Position numbers and translations under genes: made by a program
In this document: positions 27,382-36,371 of the stretch, one piece after another
Position numbering within the stretch: the first letter of the stretch is position 1
Layout: each line of letters begins with the position of its first letter
Assembly: GCF_943371255.1 (NCBI RefSeq)
Contig: NZ_CALRUC010000009.1
Span: 1-64,000 of the forward strand
Length of the DNA: 64,000 bases
DNA from: Ferrovibrio terrae_B
GTDB taxonomy: Bacteria; Pseudomonadota; Alphaproteobacteria; Ferrovibrionales; Ferrovibrionaceae
Direction: 5' to 3'
The notes under the pieces: model-generated
What the model was told of the DNA's origin: nothing
The model's database searches: none
What the model saw: the letters and a program-made list of their open reading frames with translations, nothing else

Positions 27382-28543
27382 TCAACTCAACATTCCCGCT
27401 GCGCTAGAGGCATTGACGGCCGTTCTGCCGGCAAACGCCCTACCTGCCAGCCTGCATGAACCCGAGTTTGGAGAGCATGAACAGGCACTGGTTGCGGCAT
27501 GCCTGAAAAGCGGCTGGGTTTCCTATGCCGGACCACAAGTCAGGGAATTTGAGGCGCGGCTTGCAGCGACATGCGATCGCCGTCACGCCATATCGATGGT
27601 GTCAGGTACGGCAGCACTACATGCCGCCCTGATGTTGGCTGGTGTCGAGCGTGATGAGGAAGTCATCATTCCCGCCCTCACTTTTGCCGCTACGGCGAAT
27701 GCAGTCGCCTACTGCGGTGCCATCCCGCATCTCGTCGATTGCGAAGAGCATACGCTCGGCATCGACCCCGAAGCCCTGCGCAAACGCCTGCAGGAAATTG
27801 CGGTAACTGAGGGCGGAGGGCTGCGCAACCGGCAGAGCGGGCGACGCATTGCGGCAGTGGTCCCCGTACACGTGATGGGGCACCCCAGCAGCGATGACCG
27901 TATTGCCGAAGTGGCGCAGAGCTTCAACCTTCCCCTGATCCTGGACGCCACCGAATCACTCGGCAGTCTGCGCAACAATCGCCCGGCCGCAGCCGGCGGT
28001 CTGATGTCAGTGCTCAGCTTCAACGGCAACAAAATCATCACCACAGGCGGCGGGGGTGCATTGCTGATTGATGACGATGTATTGGCAGAACGTGCTCGCC
28101 ACATTACCACCACCGCTAAACAGCCGCATCGCTGGGCCTTCATGCACGATCAGCTTGGCTACAATTACCGCATGCCCAATCTGAATGCTTCTCTCGGGCT
28201 GGGGCAGTTAGAGCGCTTGCCGGATTTTGTTGCCCGTAAGCGCGCCCTGGCTGCACGCTACCGTGCCGCCTGTTCTGAAATAGACGGGCTTGATTTCATC
28301 AATGAACCGGACGGCACGCAAAGCAATTACTGGCTCAATACGATTAAACTGACACAGCCGCAGCGACGCGATGAATTCCTCCAGGCCCTTCAAGACCATG
28401 GGTTGATGGCACGCCCATTATGGGAACCGATGCATCGCCTGCCAATGTATCGCGATGCACCGCGTGCCGACCTGTCCTGCACCGAAGATCTGGTCGCGCG
28501 GGTGATCTGCCTGCCCAGCAGCCCGAAACTGGCCGTGCAATGA
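27371..28543 (+). CDS. legC: LegC family PLP aminotransferase
   Basis: LegC transfers an amino group to C4 of the 4-keto sugar made by LegB. The 390-aa protein belongs to the DegT/DnrJ/EryC1 fold. LegC-like blocks are LHEPEFGEHEQALV, SGWVSYAGPQVREFE and SGTAALHAALMLAG. The PLP lysine is in FNGNKIITTGGGG. I chose ATG 27371, which overlaps the legB stop and leaves the conserved N-terminus intact; the frame is open further upstream. It is coupled to legG by ATGA. Confidence 0.87.
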   Translation: MSSNQLNIPAALEALTAVLPANALPASLHEPEFGEHEQALVAACLKSGWVSYAGPQVREFEARLAATCDRRHAISMVSGTAALHAALMLAGVERDEEVIIPALTFAATANAVAYCGAIPHLVDCEEHTLGIDPEALRKRLQEIAVTEGGGLRNRQSGRRIAAVVPVHVMGHPSSDDRIAEVAQSFNLPLILDATESLGSLRNNRPAAAGGLMSVLSFNGNKIITTGGGGALLIDDDVLAERARHITTTAKQPHRWAFMHDQLGYNYRMPNLNASLGLGQLERLPDFVARKRALAARYRAACSEIDGLDFINEPDGTQSNYWLNTIKLTQPQRRDEFLQALQDHGLMARPLWEPMHRLPMYRDAPRADLSCTEDLVARVICLPSSPKLAVQ

Positions 28544-29715
28544 GCGAACGCCGCCGCATCTGCGTCATTACCGGTACGCGGGCCGAATACGGCCTGCTTT
28601 CTGGCTTGCTGCAGCGCATGCAGGCGGATTCTGCCATCGAGTTGCAGATTCTGGCGACAGCCGCCCATCTGAACTCAGACCTTGGCCTGACCTATCGCGA
28701 GATCGAAGCTGACGGTTTTAGGATCACCAAGGTGCCCATGCCTATCGATGGCGGCGAAACCCTGGCGACAGCGCAAGCGGTCGGCAGTGGGTTGGCGGCA
28801 CTGGCCGAGACTCTCCATGCCCTGCATCCTGATATCGTTGTCGTGCTGGGAGACCGCATCGAATTGCTGGCCGCTGCCTCGGCTTGCCTGGTGCTGGGCA
28901 TCCCACTGGCGCATATCCATGGTGGTGAACTCACTGAAGGCGTTATCGACGACGCAATCCGCCACGCCATCACCAAGATGGCGCATCTGCATTTCCCGGC
29001 AACCGAAGTATACCGCAACCGCATTCTGCAGATGGGCGAAGCACCAGACCGTGTCTTTGCTGTTGGTGCGCTTGGCATAGACAATATCAACCAGGTCGAC
29101 CTGATCCCTCCTGAAACACTGGGAAAAGATCTGGACTTCCGATTGCAGTCTCCAATGCTGATTGTAACGTATCATCCCGAAACATTGGACGCAGAATCGC
29201 CGCTGACCGGATGCCAAGCTCTGCTTTCTGCGCTGGACACCATGCCGGAAGCGCGCATTGTTTTCACTAAAGCGAATGCTGACCCTGGCGGTCAGGCGAT
29301 CAATCGCCTGATTGCGAATTGGACCGAGAGAAATGTGGGGCGCGCCAAGGTTTTTGCATCTCTCGGCATGCGGCGCTATCTCTCACTGCTGCATACAGCT
29401 GACGCAGTGGTCGGCAATTCCTCATCCGGTATCATCGAAGCGCCTGCTATGGGTATACCGACCGTGAATATCGGTGAGCGGCAGGCCGGACGGTTACGCG
29501 CCGCATCAATTCTGGACTGCCCGGCTGATTCCGACGCGATTGCCGCCAGTATCCACGTAGCGCTATCGGCTTCCTTCCGCGAGAAAGCCAGGCAGTGCGA
29601 GCCGCCTTATGGTCGTGGTGGCGCCGCCGAACGCATCCATCAGATTCTCATGACTCAGCCGTTAGCGGGCTTGCTCCGTAAAAGCTTTGTCGATCTTCCT
29701 CAAGTGAGAATCTGA
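28540..29715 (+). CDS. legG: Hydrolysing NDP-sugar 2-epimerase LegG (NeuC family)
   Basis: LegG removes the nucleotide and inverts C2 to give 2,4-diacetamido-2,4,6-trideoxymannose. The 391-aa protein starts at ATG 28540 in an ATGA overlap with legC. Family motifs are ITGTRAEYGLL, VLGDRIELLAAA, HIHGGELTEGVIDDAIRH and VGNSSSGIIEAP. It lies between legC and legI, the standard pathway order. Confidence 0.9.
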   Translation: MSERRRICVITGTRAEYGLLSGLLQRMQADSAIELQILATAAHLNSDLGLTYREIEADGFRITKVPMPIDGGETLATAQAVGSGLAALAETLHALHPDIVVVLGDRIELLAAASACLVLGIPLAHIHGGELTEGVIDDAIRHAITKMAHLHFPATEVYRNRILQMGEAPDRVFAVGALGIDNINQVDLIPPETLGKDLDFRLQSPMLIVTYHPETLDAESPLTGCQALLSALDTMPEARIVFTKANADPGGQAINRLIANWTERNVGRAKVFASLGMRRYLSLLHTADAVVGNSSSGIIEAPAMGIPTVNIGERQAGRLRAASILDCPADSDAIAASIHVALSASFREKARQCEPPYGRGGAAERIHQILMTQPLAGLLRKSFVDLPQVRI

Positions 29716-29717
29716 TC

Positions 29718-30815
29718 ATGTGGCAGCTGCCGGAGCAGGTCTTTGTCATCGCGGAGGCGGGCGTTAATCATAACGGTGACGTGGCACGCGCCATGGCACT
29801 TGTTGATGCCGCCGCTGATGCCGGTGCGGACGCGGTAAAATTCCAGACCTTCCGTGCCGACGCACTGGCCACAGCATCCGCGCCAAAAGCGGCCTATCAG
29901 GAGCGCCAAACAGGCGCTGACGAATCTCAACTGGTGATGCTGCGCCGCCTGGAACTCAGCCACGAGGCTCATCATCAACTGGCTGCCCATTGTCGAACAC
30001 GCGGGATTACCTTCCTGTCGACCCCGTTCGATGGCATGAGCCTGGACTTCCTTGCTGCCGATATGCGGTTGCCGCTGATCAAGATCGGCTCCGGCGACCT
30101 GACTAATGCTCCGCTGCTTCTGGCGGTGGCCCGCCATGGCTTGCCAATCATCTTATCAACCGGGATGAGCGATCTCGACGAAGTGGCGGTTGCACTCGGT
30201 GCCTTGGCATTCGGCTATGGCGAAGCTGCTTCAGTACAACCGAGCATCGCTGCTTTCAAGGCTGCCCTGTCAAAGCGCCATGCACTCCTGGCGCAGCATG
30301 TGATCCTGCTGCATTGTACGACTGAATACCCAGCACCGATTGCCGATACGAACCTGCGAGCCATGCACACACTGGCAACACGATTCGACCTGCCGGTTGG
30401 CTTTTCCGATCACACGCAGGGGATTACCGCGGCGCTTGCCGCGGTGGCGTGCGGCGCACGAGTGATCGAGAAGCATTTCACCCTGGACCGCAACCTACCC
30501 GGTCCCGACCACAAGGCTTCACTGGAGCCAGATGAACTGATTGCGATGGTCCGCGGTATCCGCGATGTCGAAATGGCCATGGGCGATGGCGATAAGCAGC
30601 CGCGCCCGATCGAACTGTCCAATCGTTCGATCGCCCGCCGCAGCGTGGTGGCAGCCACTCCCATTGCCGCCGGAGCGGCCATCAGCCTCAACCAGCTGGG
30701 CCTCAAGCGACCAGGAAACGGAATTGATCCAGCCCACCTGTGGGATCTCATCGGAGTTACCAGCAACCGCGACTATGTCGCCGACGAACAGATCGACCCA
30801 TGCCTGCTGACGTAA
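29718..30815 (+). CDS. legI: N,N'-diacetyllegionaminate synthase LegI (NeuB family)
   Basis: LegI condenses the 6-deoxymannose derivative with phosphoenolpyruvate to give the nine-carbon acid. The 365-aa protein has the NeuB barrel with FVIAEAGVNHNGD, KFQTF, IKIGSGDL, STGMSDLDEV, CTTEYPAP and FSDHTQG. A C-terminal SAF (antifreeze-like) domain starts near RRSVVAATPI. The start is 2 bp after the legG stop, with a weak ribosome-binding site, and the end overlaps the acetyltransferase gene. Confidence 0.92.
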   Translation: MWQLPEQVFVIAEAGVNHNGDVARAMALVDAAADAGADAVKFQTFRADALATASAPKAAYQERQTGADESQLVMLRRLELSHEAHHQLAAHCRTRGITFLSTPFDGMSLDFLAADMRLPLIKIGSGDLTNAPLLLAVARHGLPIILSTGMSDLDEVAVALGALAFGYGEAASVQPSIAAFKAALSKRHALLAQHVILLHCTTEYPAPIADTNLRAMHTLATRFDLPVGFSDHTQGITAALAAVACGARVIEKHFTLDRNLPGPDHKASLEPDELIAMVRGIRDVEMAMGDGDKQPRPIELSNRSIARRSVVAATPIAAGAAISLNQLGLKRPGNGIDPAHLWDLIGVTSNRDYVADEQIDPCLLT

Positions 30816-31444
30816 TCGTAATCGGGGCTGGCGGACACGCCCGTGTGGTGATTGATGCATTACAGTGCACCGGCGCTACAGTGCTGGGCGTCTGTGACCC
30901 GTCACTATCGCCCGGCAGCGCAGGGCCGCTGGGCATTTCCTGTCTGGGCAGCGATGACGCACTGGATCATCATGACAAGGCACGTATCCTGCTGGCCAAT
31001 GGAATAGGCTCCACCGGTGATCCCAGCCGCCGCATTGCTGTCTATCAGCGCCTGACCGCTGCCGGCTGGCGATTTGTCAGTCTTGTACATCCCGCCGCCA
31101 TTGTCGGTTCTGGCTGTACCATCGAATCTGGTGCCCAGATTATGGCCGGCGCCATCCTGCAGCCGGGCACCCGCGTCGGCCAGAATGCGATTATCAATAC
31201 TGCCGCCAGTGTCGATCACGACTGCGATATAGGCGATCATGCTCATATTGCACCGGGCGCTGTACTCTGTGGCGGCGTCAGCATTGGTGCCGCGACGCAC
31301 ATTGGCAGCGGTTCCGTTGTTGTGCAGGGTGTTGTGATTGGTGCCAATGCTAAAATCGGAGCCGGCACCATTGTCACCACTTCAATGCCGGTTGGCGCGC
31401 ATGTTGGTGCCGGTCTGGTTGTAAGAAAGGAGACGGCGGTATGA
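30800..31444 (+). CDS. NeuD/PglD family sugar acetyltransferase (candidate LegH)
   Basis: This 214-aa protein starts at ATG 30800. It has an N-terminal Rossmann-like nucleotide-sugar domain (VIGAGGHARVVIDAL) and a C-terminal left-handed beta-helix of hexapeptide repeats. The family's catalytic histidine is in AASVDHDCDIG. In legionaminic-acid pathways this family supplies the N-acetylation of the 4-amino sugar (LegH). It also includes sialic-acid O-acetyltransferases, so the exact role is not certain. Position between legI and legF favours LegH. Confidence 0.82.
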   Translation: MPADVIVIGAGGHARVVIDALQCTGATVLGVCDPSLSPGSAGPLGISCLGSDDALDHHDKARILLANGIGSTGDPSRRIAVYQRLTAAGWRFVSLVHPAAIVGSGCTIESGAQIMAGAILQPGTRVGQNAIINTAASVDHDCDIGDHAHIAPGAVLCGGVSIGAATHIGSGSVVVQGVVIGANAKIGAGTIVTTSMPVGAHVGAGLVVRKETAV

Positions 31445-32163
31445 AGGCGATCGCATTCATCTTCGCCCGCGGCGGCTCCAAAGGCATCCCTCGCAAGAAT
31501 CTGAGCCTTCTTGACGGAAAACCCCTGTTAGCCTGGGCAATCGATAGCGCTCGCTCCTGCCCATCCGTAGGCCGAGTTATCGTTTCGACTGATGATGATG
31601 AAATTGCATCCATGGGACGCCAGTTCGGTGCCGAAGTCCCGTTCATACGACCATCTTATCTCGCGCAGGACGGTAGCCCGGAATGGCTCGCCTGGCGGCA
31701 TGCGGTTAATTTCGTGCAGACATCCGATGGCCCTTTCGACACTTTTCTGGCAGTTCCGACCACATCGCCATTGCGCTCTCCCGAAGACCTCGAACGCTGC
31801 ATTGCAAAAATCCAGACCGGCTGCGATGCCGTCGTTACTGTCACCGAAGCGAATCGCAACCCGTACTTCAACATGGTTCGCTTCGATGAAGACGGTTGCG
31901 TGAAGATTGCCGTAGAAACTGGCCGCATCATTGCCAACCGCCAGGATGCCCCACCTGTATACGATCTGACTACGGTTGCCTATGCCGTAAAGCCGCAACT
32001 TATTATGACCGCCAACGACATCTTCGACGGACGCGTCAAGGCAGTAGTCGTGCCGCGCGAGCGCAGCCTGGATATTGACACTCCATTCGACCTGCAGTTT
32101 GCCGAGTTTATAGTAAAGACCACCCGTCCGCCGGCTTCGCCTTCTGCAACCATCGGACTATAG
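31441..32163 (+). CDS. legF: CMP-nonulosonate synthetase LegF (NeuA family)
   Basis: LegF activates legionaminic acid with CTP. The 240-aa protein has the NeuA nucleotide loop FARGGSKGIPRKN, the block PTTSPLRSPEDLE and a C-terminal ERSLDIDTPFDL. It is coupled to the acetyltransferase gene by an ATGA overlap. A second enzyme of the same family lies at 34340, so one of the two may act on a different acid or a modified form. Confidence 0.87.
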   Translation: MKAIAFIFARGGSKGIPRKNLSLLDGKPLLAWAIDSARSCPSVGRVIVSTDDDEIASMGRQFGAEVPFIRPSYLAQDGSPEWLAWRHAVNFVQTSDGPFDTFLAVPTTSPLRSPEDLERCIAKIQTGCDAVVTVTEANRNPYFNMVRFDEDGCVKIAVETGRIIANRQDAPPVYDLTTVAYAVKPQLIMTANDIFDGRVKAVVVPRERSLDIDTPFDLQFAEFIVKTTRPPASPSATIGL

Positions 32164-32179
32164 AAAGAATACAGAGATC

Positions 32180-33289
32180 ATGCGGTTCGATCATTTTCTC
32201 GGATCTGAATTCCATAGTGAATTCCATATCAGTCCGCTGGTCATATATGATGTCGGCGCTGCCGGTGAGATCTACCCACTTTATAGCGCTGCGACCGCCG
32301 GTTGCTGGATTGCTCATGGCTTTGAGCCGGTTCTTGCCAGCTTCGAGAAGCTGGCGCAGCGCTATGCCGGGACAGATCATGTCAAACTGCATCATGTTGC
32401 ACTCAGCGACCGGTCGGGCACCACGACCCTTCATGTGCATAAAGCAGTCCCCACATATTCCAGCCTGAACCGCAATTCTCTCGTGTCAGACAGCACAGAA
32501 ACAGATGTCGAGGAAGTTGAAATCCGCTGTGCCCGCATGGACGACTTACAGCGTTCAGCAGATTTACCGGCGCCAGATTTCATAAAACTCGACACCGAAG
32601 GAACAGAGTTCCCCATACTTCAGGGGGCTGCGTCTCTGTTAAAACAGGAGTGCCTCGCTGTTGTTTCTGAAATAAAGTTTATTTCATTCTCGAGCGACAC
32701 CACGCAGTTCTCCGACCTTGACCGGTTGCTGCGCGACTGTGGATTTATCTTGTTCGACATACAGACTTCGCGGGCTTCGCGTAGCGTCGGCGCGCGGTTC
32801 GGCGGAAAGAAAGGCCCAATCGATTCGGCTTATGTCCTTTATTTTCGCGACTTCTATGACCTTTATGCTGATCGACTCTCTGCTGATTCCCAGCTCGCGC
32901 GCAGCAAGCTTCTGAAGATTCTCTCTCTTGCCGTTCGTTATCTCTATCTCGATTATGCTGTTGAACTGATAGATTTCGGCCGGGAGAAGAATCTGCTAAC
33001 GGCACATGAGGCGCATAAACTTTTGAAGCTGTATGCCGGAACAACAGACTGCGCTTGGTCTTTACCTAGCTTTCCTGGCAAGGAAAAACTAGCGCTGCTG
33101 ATCGACTATCTGTCCTACTTGCTTCAACCCGAAATGAAACTCGCGGTCCCGCCCATGTTTAATAACCTAGGCAACCGTCGCTCCACATTGCGCCGGCAAA
33201 TGCCACCCAAGGAGCTTCGTCTTCACTATCCTGTGCGCTGGCGCCTAGACCGCGCGAGCGTCGACCTGCGGATTAAGATTGATGATTAA
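32180..33289 (+). CDS. FkbM family methyltransferase with long C-terminal extension
   Basis: This 369-aa protein has an FkbM-type SAM domain in its first 200 residues (IYDVGAAGEIYPL, HGFEPVLASF and FIKLDTEGTEFPIL). About 150 residues follow, rich in Leu and Tyr, that I cannot assign. It interrupts the legionaminic genes and ends 11 bp inside ptmE, so it belongs to the same operon. It may O-methylate the nonulosonate or a neighbouring sugar (inference). Local base use is more AT-rich than the window ends. Confidence 0.75.
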   Translation: MRFDHFLGSEFHSEFHISPLVIYDVGAAGEIYPLYSAATAGCWIAHGFEPVLASFEKLAQRYAGTDHVKLHHVALSDRSGTTTLHVHKAVPTYSSLNRNSLVSDSTETDVEEVEIRCARMDDLQRSADLPAPDFIKLDTEGTEFPILQGAASLLKQECLAVVSEIKFISFSSDTTQFSDLDRLLRDCGFILFDIQTSRASRSVGARFGGKKGPIDSAYVLYFRDFYDLYADRLSADSQLARSKLLKILSLAVRYLYLDYAVELIDFGREKNLLTAHEAHKLLKLYAGTTDCAWSLPSFPGKEKLALLIDYLSYLLQPEMKLAVPPMFNNLGNRRSTLRRQMPPKELRLHYPVRWRLDRASVDLRIKIDD

Positions 33290-34331
33290 CTGGCATTCCC
33301 TCGTTATACCACCCGATGCAACGATACGCCGCGCGCTTGAGGCCATCGACAGCGGCACAGCGCAATTTGCGTTGGTCGCCACGGCTGATTATCATCTGTT
33401 AGGTGTGGTAACCGATGGCGATATTCGTCGCGCACTCCTGAAGTCCATTCCACTGGACCAGCCGGTCTCGACGATCATGAATCGTCAGCCAAAGATACTG
33501 CGTCAAGGCGAGAGCCGCGACACAGCGTTGGCGATTATGCGAACCCACATATTGCGCCATGTGCCCGTGCTGGATGCTTCCGGGCGCATCATTGGCCTGG
33601 AAACATTATCTGAATTCGTATCACCAGAATGGAAAGATAATCTGATCGTATTAATGGCTGGCGGCCTAGGCAGCCGCCTACGTCCGCTGACCCACGACAA
33701 ACCCAAGCCTCTGCTTGAAGTGGGTGGACAGCCGATCCTGGAAACCATTGTGCGGCATTTCGTCAATCTCGGCTTTCGCCGCTTCTGCATCTCAGTCAAT
33801 TACCGTGCAGAACAGATTGTCGAGCATTTCGGTGACGGTCACCGTTTTGGAGCGGAAATTACCTACCTGCATGAAACAGAACAGCTTGGCACAGCTGGGT
33901 CGCTTTCCCTGCTACCCGAACGACCGGACTTGCCTTTCCTGGTTATGAATGGCGACATTCTCACCAACCTCGACTTCCTGAACGTGGTGAATTTCCATGT
34001 CGAGCACAACTCCATCGCCACAATGTGTGTGCGGGAGCATGAATTCCAAGTTCCGTATGGCGTAGTCGAAAGCACCGGGGGCCGCTTCACCAGTATTGCC
34101 GAAAAGCCGGTTTACCGTTTCATGGTGAGTGCTGGAATCTATGTACTGAACCCGGCAGTCCTCGACTCGATAGATTCCGGTACCTCTCTCAATATGCCAG
34201 ACTTGTTCGAGCGCGTCCGCGGCAAGACCGAACAAGTCTATACATACAAAATCCAGGAGTATTGGCTGGATATCGGTAAGGCAGAAGACTTCGTACGTGC
34301 GAATGAAGAATTCAGCCGGGTTTTCGGATAG
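33279..34331 (+). CDS. ptmE: CBS-domain sugar nucleotidyltransferase, PtmE-like
   Basis: This 350-aa protein has two CBS repeats (about residues 8-115) followed by a sugar-phosphate nucleotidyltransferase domain beginning LIVLMAGGLGSRLRPLT, with KPKPLLEVGGQPILE after it. This architecture is that of Campylobacter PtmE, which makes GDP-glucosamine from glucosamine 1-phosphate for the legionaminic-acid pathway. It is inside the leg operon, which supports the same role. The CBS pair may give adenylate-type regulation. Confidence 0.82.
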   Translation: MMINWHSLVIPPDATIRRALEAIDSGTAQFALVATADYHLLGVVTDGDIRRALLKSIPLDQPVSTIMNRQPKILRQGESRDTALAIMRTHILRHVPVLDASGRIIGLETLSEFVSPEWKDNLIVLMAGGLGSRLRPLTHDKPKPLLEVGGQPILETIVRHFVNLGFRRFCISVNYRAEQIVEHFGDGHRFGAEITYLHETEQLGTAGSLSLLPERPDLPFLVMNGDILTNLDFLNVVNFHVEHNSIATMCVREHEFQVPYGVVESTGGRFTSIAEKPVYRFMVSAGIYVLNPAVLDSIDSGTSLNMPDLFERVRGKTEQVYTYKIQEYWLDIGKAEDFVRANEEFSRVFG

Positions 34332-34339
34332 ATTTGACC

Positions 34340-35047
34340 ATGATCGGCAAGGAAAAAGTTCTAGCTATAATTCCAGCCCGCGGCGGTTCAAAAGGCGTCC
34401 CGCGCAAGAACGTACGCATCGTCGGTGGCAAACCATTGATTGCCTGGACTGTGGCCAGCGCTCTTGCCGCCAAGACAGTTGACCGCACCATCCTGTCCAG
34501 TGACGACCCCGAAATTATGACTGCCGCACAGGACTGGGGCTGTGAGATTCCATTCACACGCCCTCCCAATCTAGCCACTGATACGGCCTCAATGCTCGAT
34601 GTCGTTCATCATGCCGTAGAAAACTGCGGTGGCGGTTTTGAATGGGTTGTCTTGCTGCAGCCGACCTCACCCTTACGCAGTCCAGATGACATCGACGCCA
34701 CTATCTATGCCTGCGTTCAGGCGAACGCACCGGCCGCTGTCACAGTGACACCATCAGATAAAAGTCCATTCTGGATGTACTTCCGCGGTGAATCCGGTCT
34801 GATGAAGCCTGTTTTGGATGACCCGCGCACCCTCAGCTATCGACGACAGGATTTACCATCTGCCTATGCACTGAATGGTGCAGTTTATGTGGCCCGCCGC
34901 GATTGGCTGAAAGGGCGTAGCAGCTTTGTTTCACCAGAAACGATCTGTCACATCATGCCGCGCGATCGCTCGATCGACATCGACACCGAGTTCGACCTCT
35001 CCATGCTTGAAGCGTATCTATCAGTGAGGAAAAATGCAGCCGTATAA
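34340..35047 (+). CDS. Second CMP-nonulosonate synthetase (PtmB/NeuA family)
   Basis: This 235-aa cytidylyltransferase has IIPARGGSKGVPRKNVR at the N-terminus, LLQPTSPLRSPDDID in the middle and DRSIDIDTEFDL at the end. ATG 34340 is preferred over an in-frame TTG at 34334. It is a paralogue of the 31441 gene and clearly diverged from it, so the two are probably not redundant. It lies between ptmE and the amidotransferase gene and overlaps the latter by 14 bp. It may activate the amidinated acid. Confidence 0.84.
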   Translation: MIGKEKVLAIIPARGGSKGVPRKNVRIVGGKPLIAWTVASALAAKTVDRTILSSDDPEIMTAAQDWGCEIPFTRPPNLATDTASMLDVVHHAVENCGGGFEWVVLLQPTSPLRSPDDIDATIYACVQANAPAAVTVTPSDKSPFWMYFRGESGLMKPVLDDPRTLSYRRQDLPSAYALNGAVYVARRDWLKGRSSFVSPETICHIMPRDRSIDIDTEFDLSMLEAYLSVRKNAAV

Positions 35048-36359
35048 AGCCAGTTTCAAAGCCGACCCGGCGCTTTACACGCCTTCCGCCAACATCGCCG
35101 ACACTTATTATGGCCTGCCGGAAGCCGTGCATTACTGCCGATCCTGCGTCATCTCCAATCAGCGGCCAAATTCTGCCGTTGAGTTTGCTCATACCCGCGC
35201 AAGTAAAAAGCAGACGATTAACTTCGATGCGTCCGGTGTCTGCGATGCGTGCCGCGTGGCTGAGCGCAAGAAGCAGGGAATCGACTGGGCCGCACGCGAG
35301 CAGGAACTACGCATTTTATGCGACAAGTTCCGCCGCAACGACGGCCATTACGACTGCCTTGTGCCCGGCTCGGGTGGCAAAGATAGCTTCTATGCTGCCC
35401 ACAAGCTGAAATACGAATTCGGCATGCACCCGCTGACGGTGACCTGGGCGCCACATCTCTATACCGATTGGGGCTGGCGCAACCATCGCGCCTGGATCGA
35501 TGCCGGTTTCGACAATATCCTGGTAACGCCGAATGGACTAATCCACCGTTTGCTAACGCGCCTGGCAGTCGAGAACCTTTTCCACCCGTTCCAGCCCTTC
35601 ATCCTTGGTCAGAAGAATCTCGCACCAAAGATGGCCGCCCGATTTGAGATACCGCTGGTTTTCTATGGCGAGAACGAAGCAGAGTACGGCAATCCTCAAT
35701 CAGATACCGATTCAGCGCGCCGCAAATGGAGCTATTTTGCCGCCGCCGATAAATCGCAAGTCTACCTCGGCGGCACCTCGGTTGCCGACCTGCAAAAGCA
35801 TTTCGGCCTGGAGCCGATCGACATTGATCCCTATCTGCCGGCCGACCCGTCACAGCTCGAGCGTGTTGGAGTTCAGGTCCATTATCTCGGCTACTACATG
35901 AAATGGCATCCGCAGGGCGCCTACTATTACGCCGTTGATCATGGCGGATTCGAGGCGAGCCCTGAACGAACCCCGGGCACCTACAGCAAATACAACAGCA
36001 TCGACGACAAGATCGATGACCTGCACTACTACTGCACCTACATCAAATTCGGCATCGGGCGTGCCACTTACGACGCCGCGCAGGAAATCCGCTCCGGTGA
36101 GATTACTCGCGAGGAAGGTGTTGCCCTTGTTAACAAATTCGATGGCGAGTTCCCGACCCGCTTTGAAAAAGAACTGTGGGAGTATTTGAGTATTTTGCCT
36201 GAGAAGTTCCCGGTTGCCTCCCGCATGTTCGAACAGCCAATCATGAGCCGCGAATATTTCATGATGCTGGCGGACCGTTTCCGTTCGCCACATCTGTGGG
36301 TATTCGATAACGGCCAGTGGCGCCTGCGGCAGGGTACGGCGCAGAATCCACAGACCTAA
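35034..36359 (+). CDS. N-acetyl sugar amidotransferase (WbpG/PseA/PtmG family)
   Basis: This 441-aa PP-loop ATPase converts a sugar N-acetyl group to an acetamidino group using ammonia. Visible are the paired cysteines CRSC near residue 36 and CDAC near residue 75, and the PP-loop PGSGGKDSFYAAHKL. The typical later block EYGNP also occurs. HisF- and HisH-like genes follow at once and would supply ammonia from glutamine, as in WbpG-HisH-HisF of Pseudomonas O-antigens. In the leg operon this points to an acetamidino-legionaminic derivative. Confidence 0.86.
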   Translation: MQPYKASFKADPALYTPSANIADTYYGLPEAVHYCRSCVISNQRPNSAVEFAHTRASKKQTINFDASGVCDACRVAERKKQGIDWAAREQELRILCDKFRRNDGHYDCLVPGSGGKDSFYAAHKLKYEFGMHPLTVTWAPHLYTDWGWRNHRAWIDAGFDNILVTPNGLIHRLLTRLAVENLFHPFQPFILGQKNLAPKMAARFEIPLVFYGENEAEYGNPQSDTDSARRKWSYFAAADKSQVYLGGTSVADLQKHFGLEPIDIDPYLPADPSQLERVGVQVHYLGYYMKWHPQGAYYYAVDHGGFEASPERTPGTYSKYNSIDDKIDDLHYYCTYIKFGIGRATYDAAQEIRSGEITREEGVALVNKFDGEFPTRFEKELWEYLSILPEKFPVASRMFEQPIMSREYFMMLADRFRSPHLWVFDNGQWRLRQGTAQNPQT

Positions 36360-36371
36360 GCGGGCAGAGAC

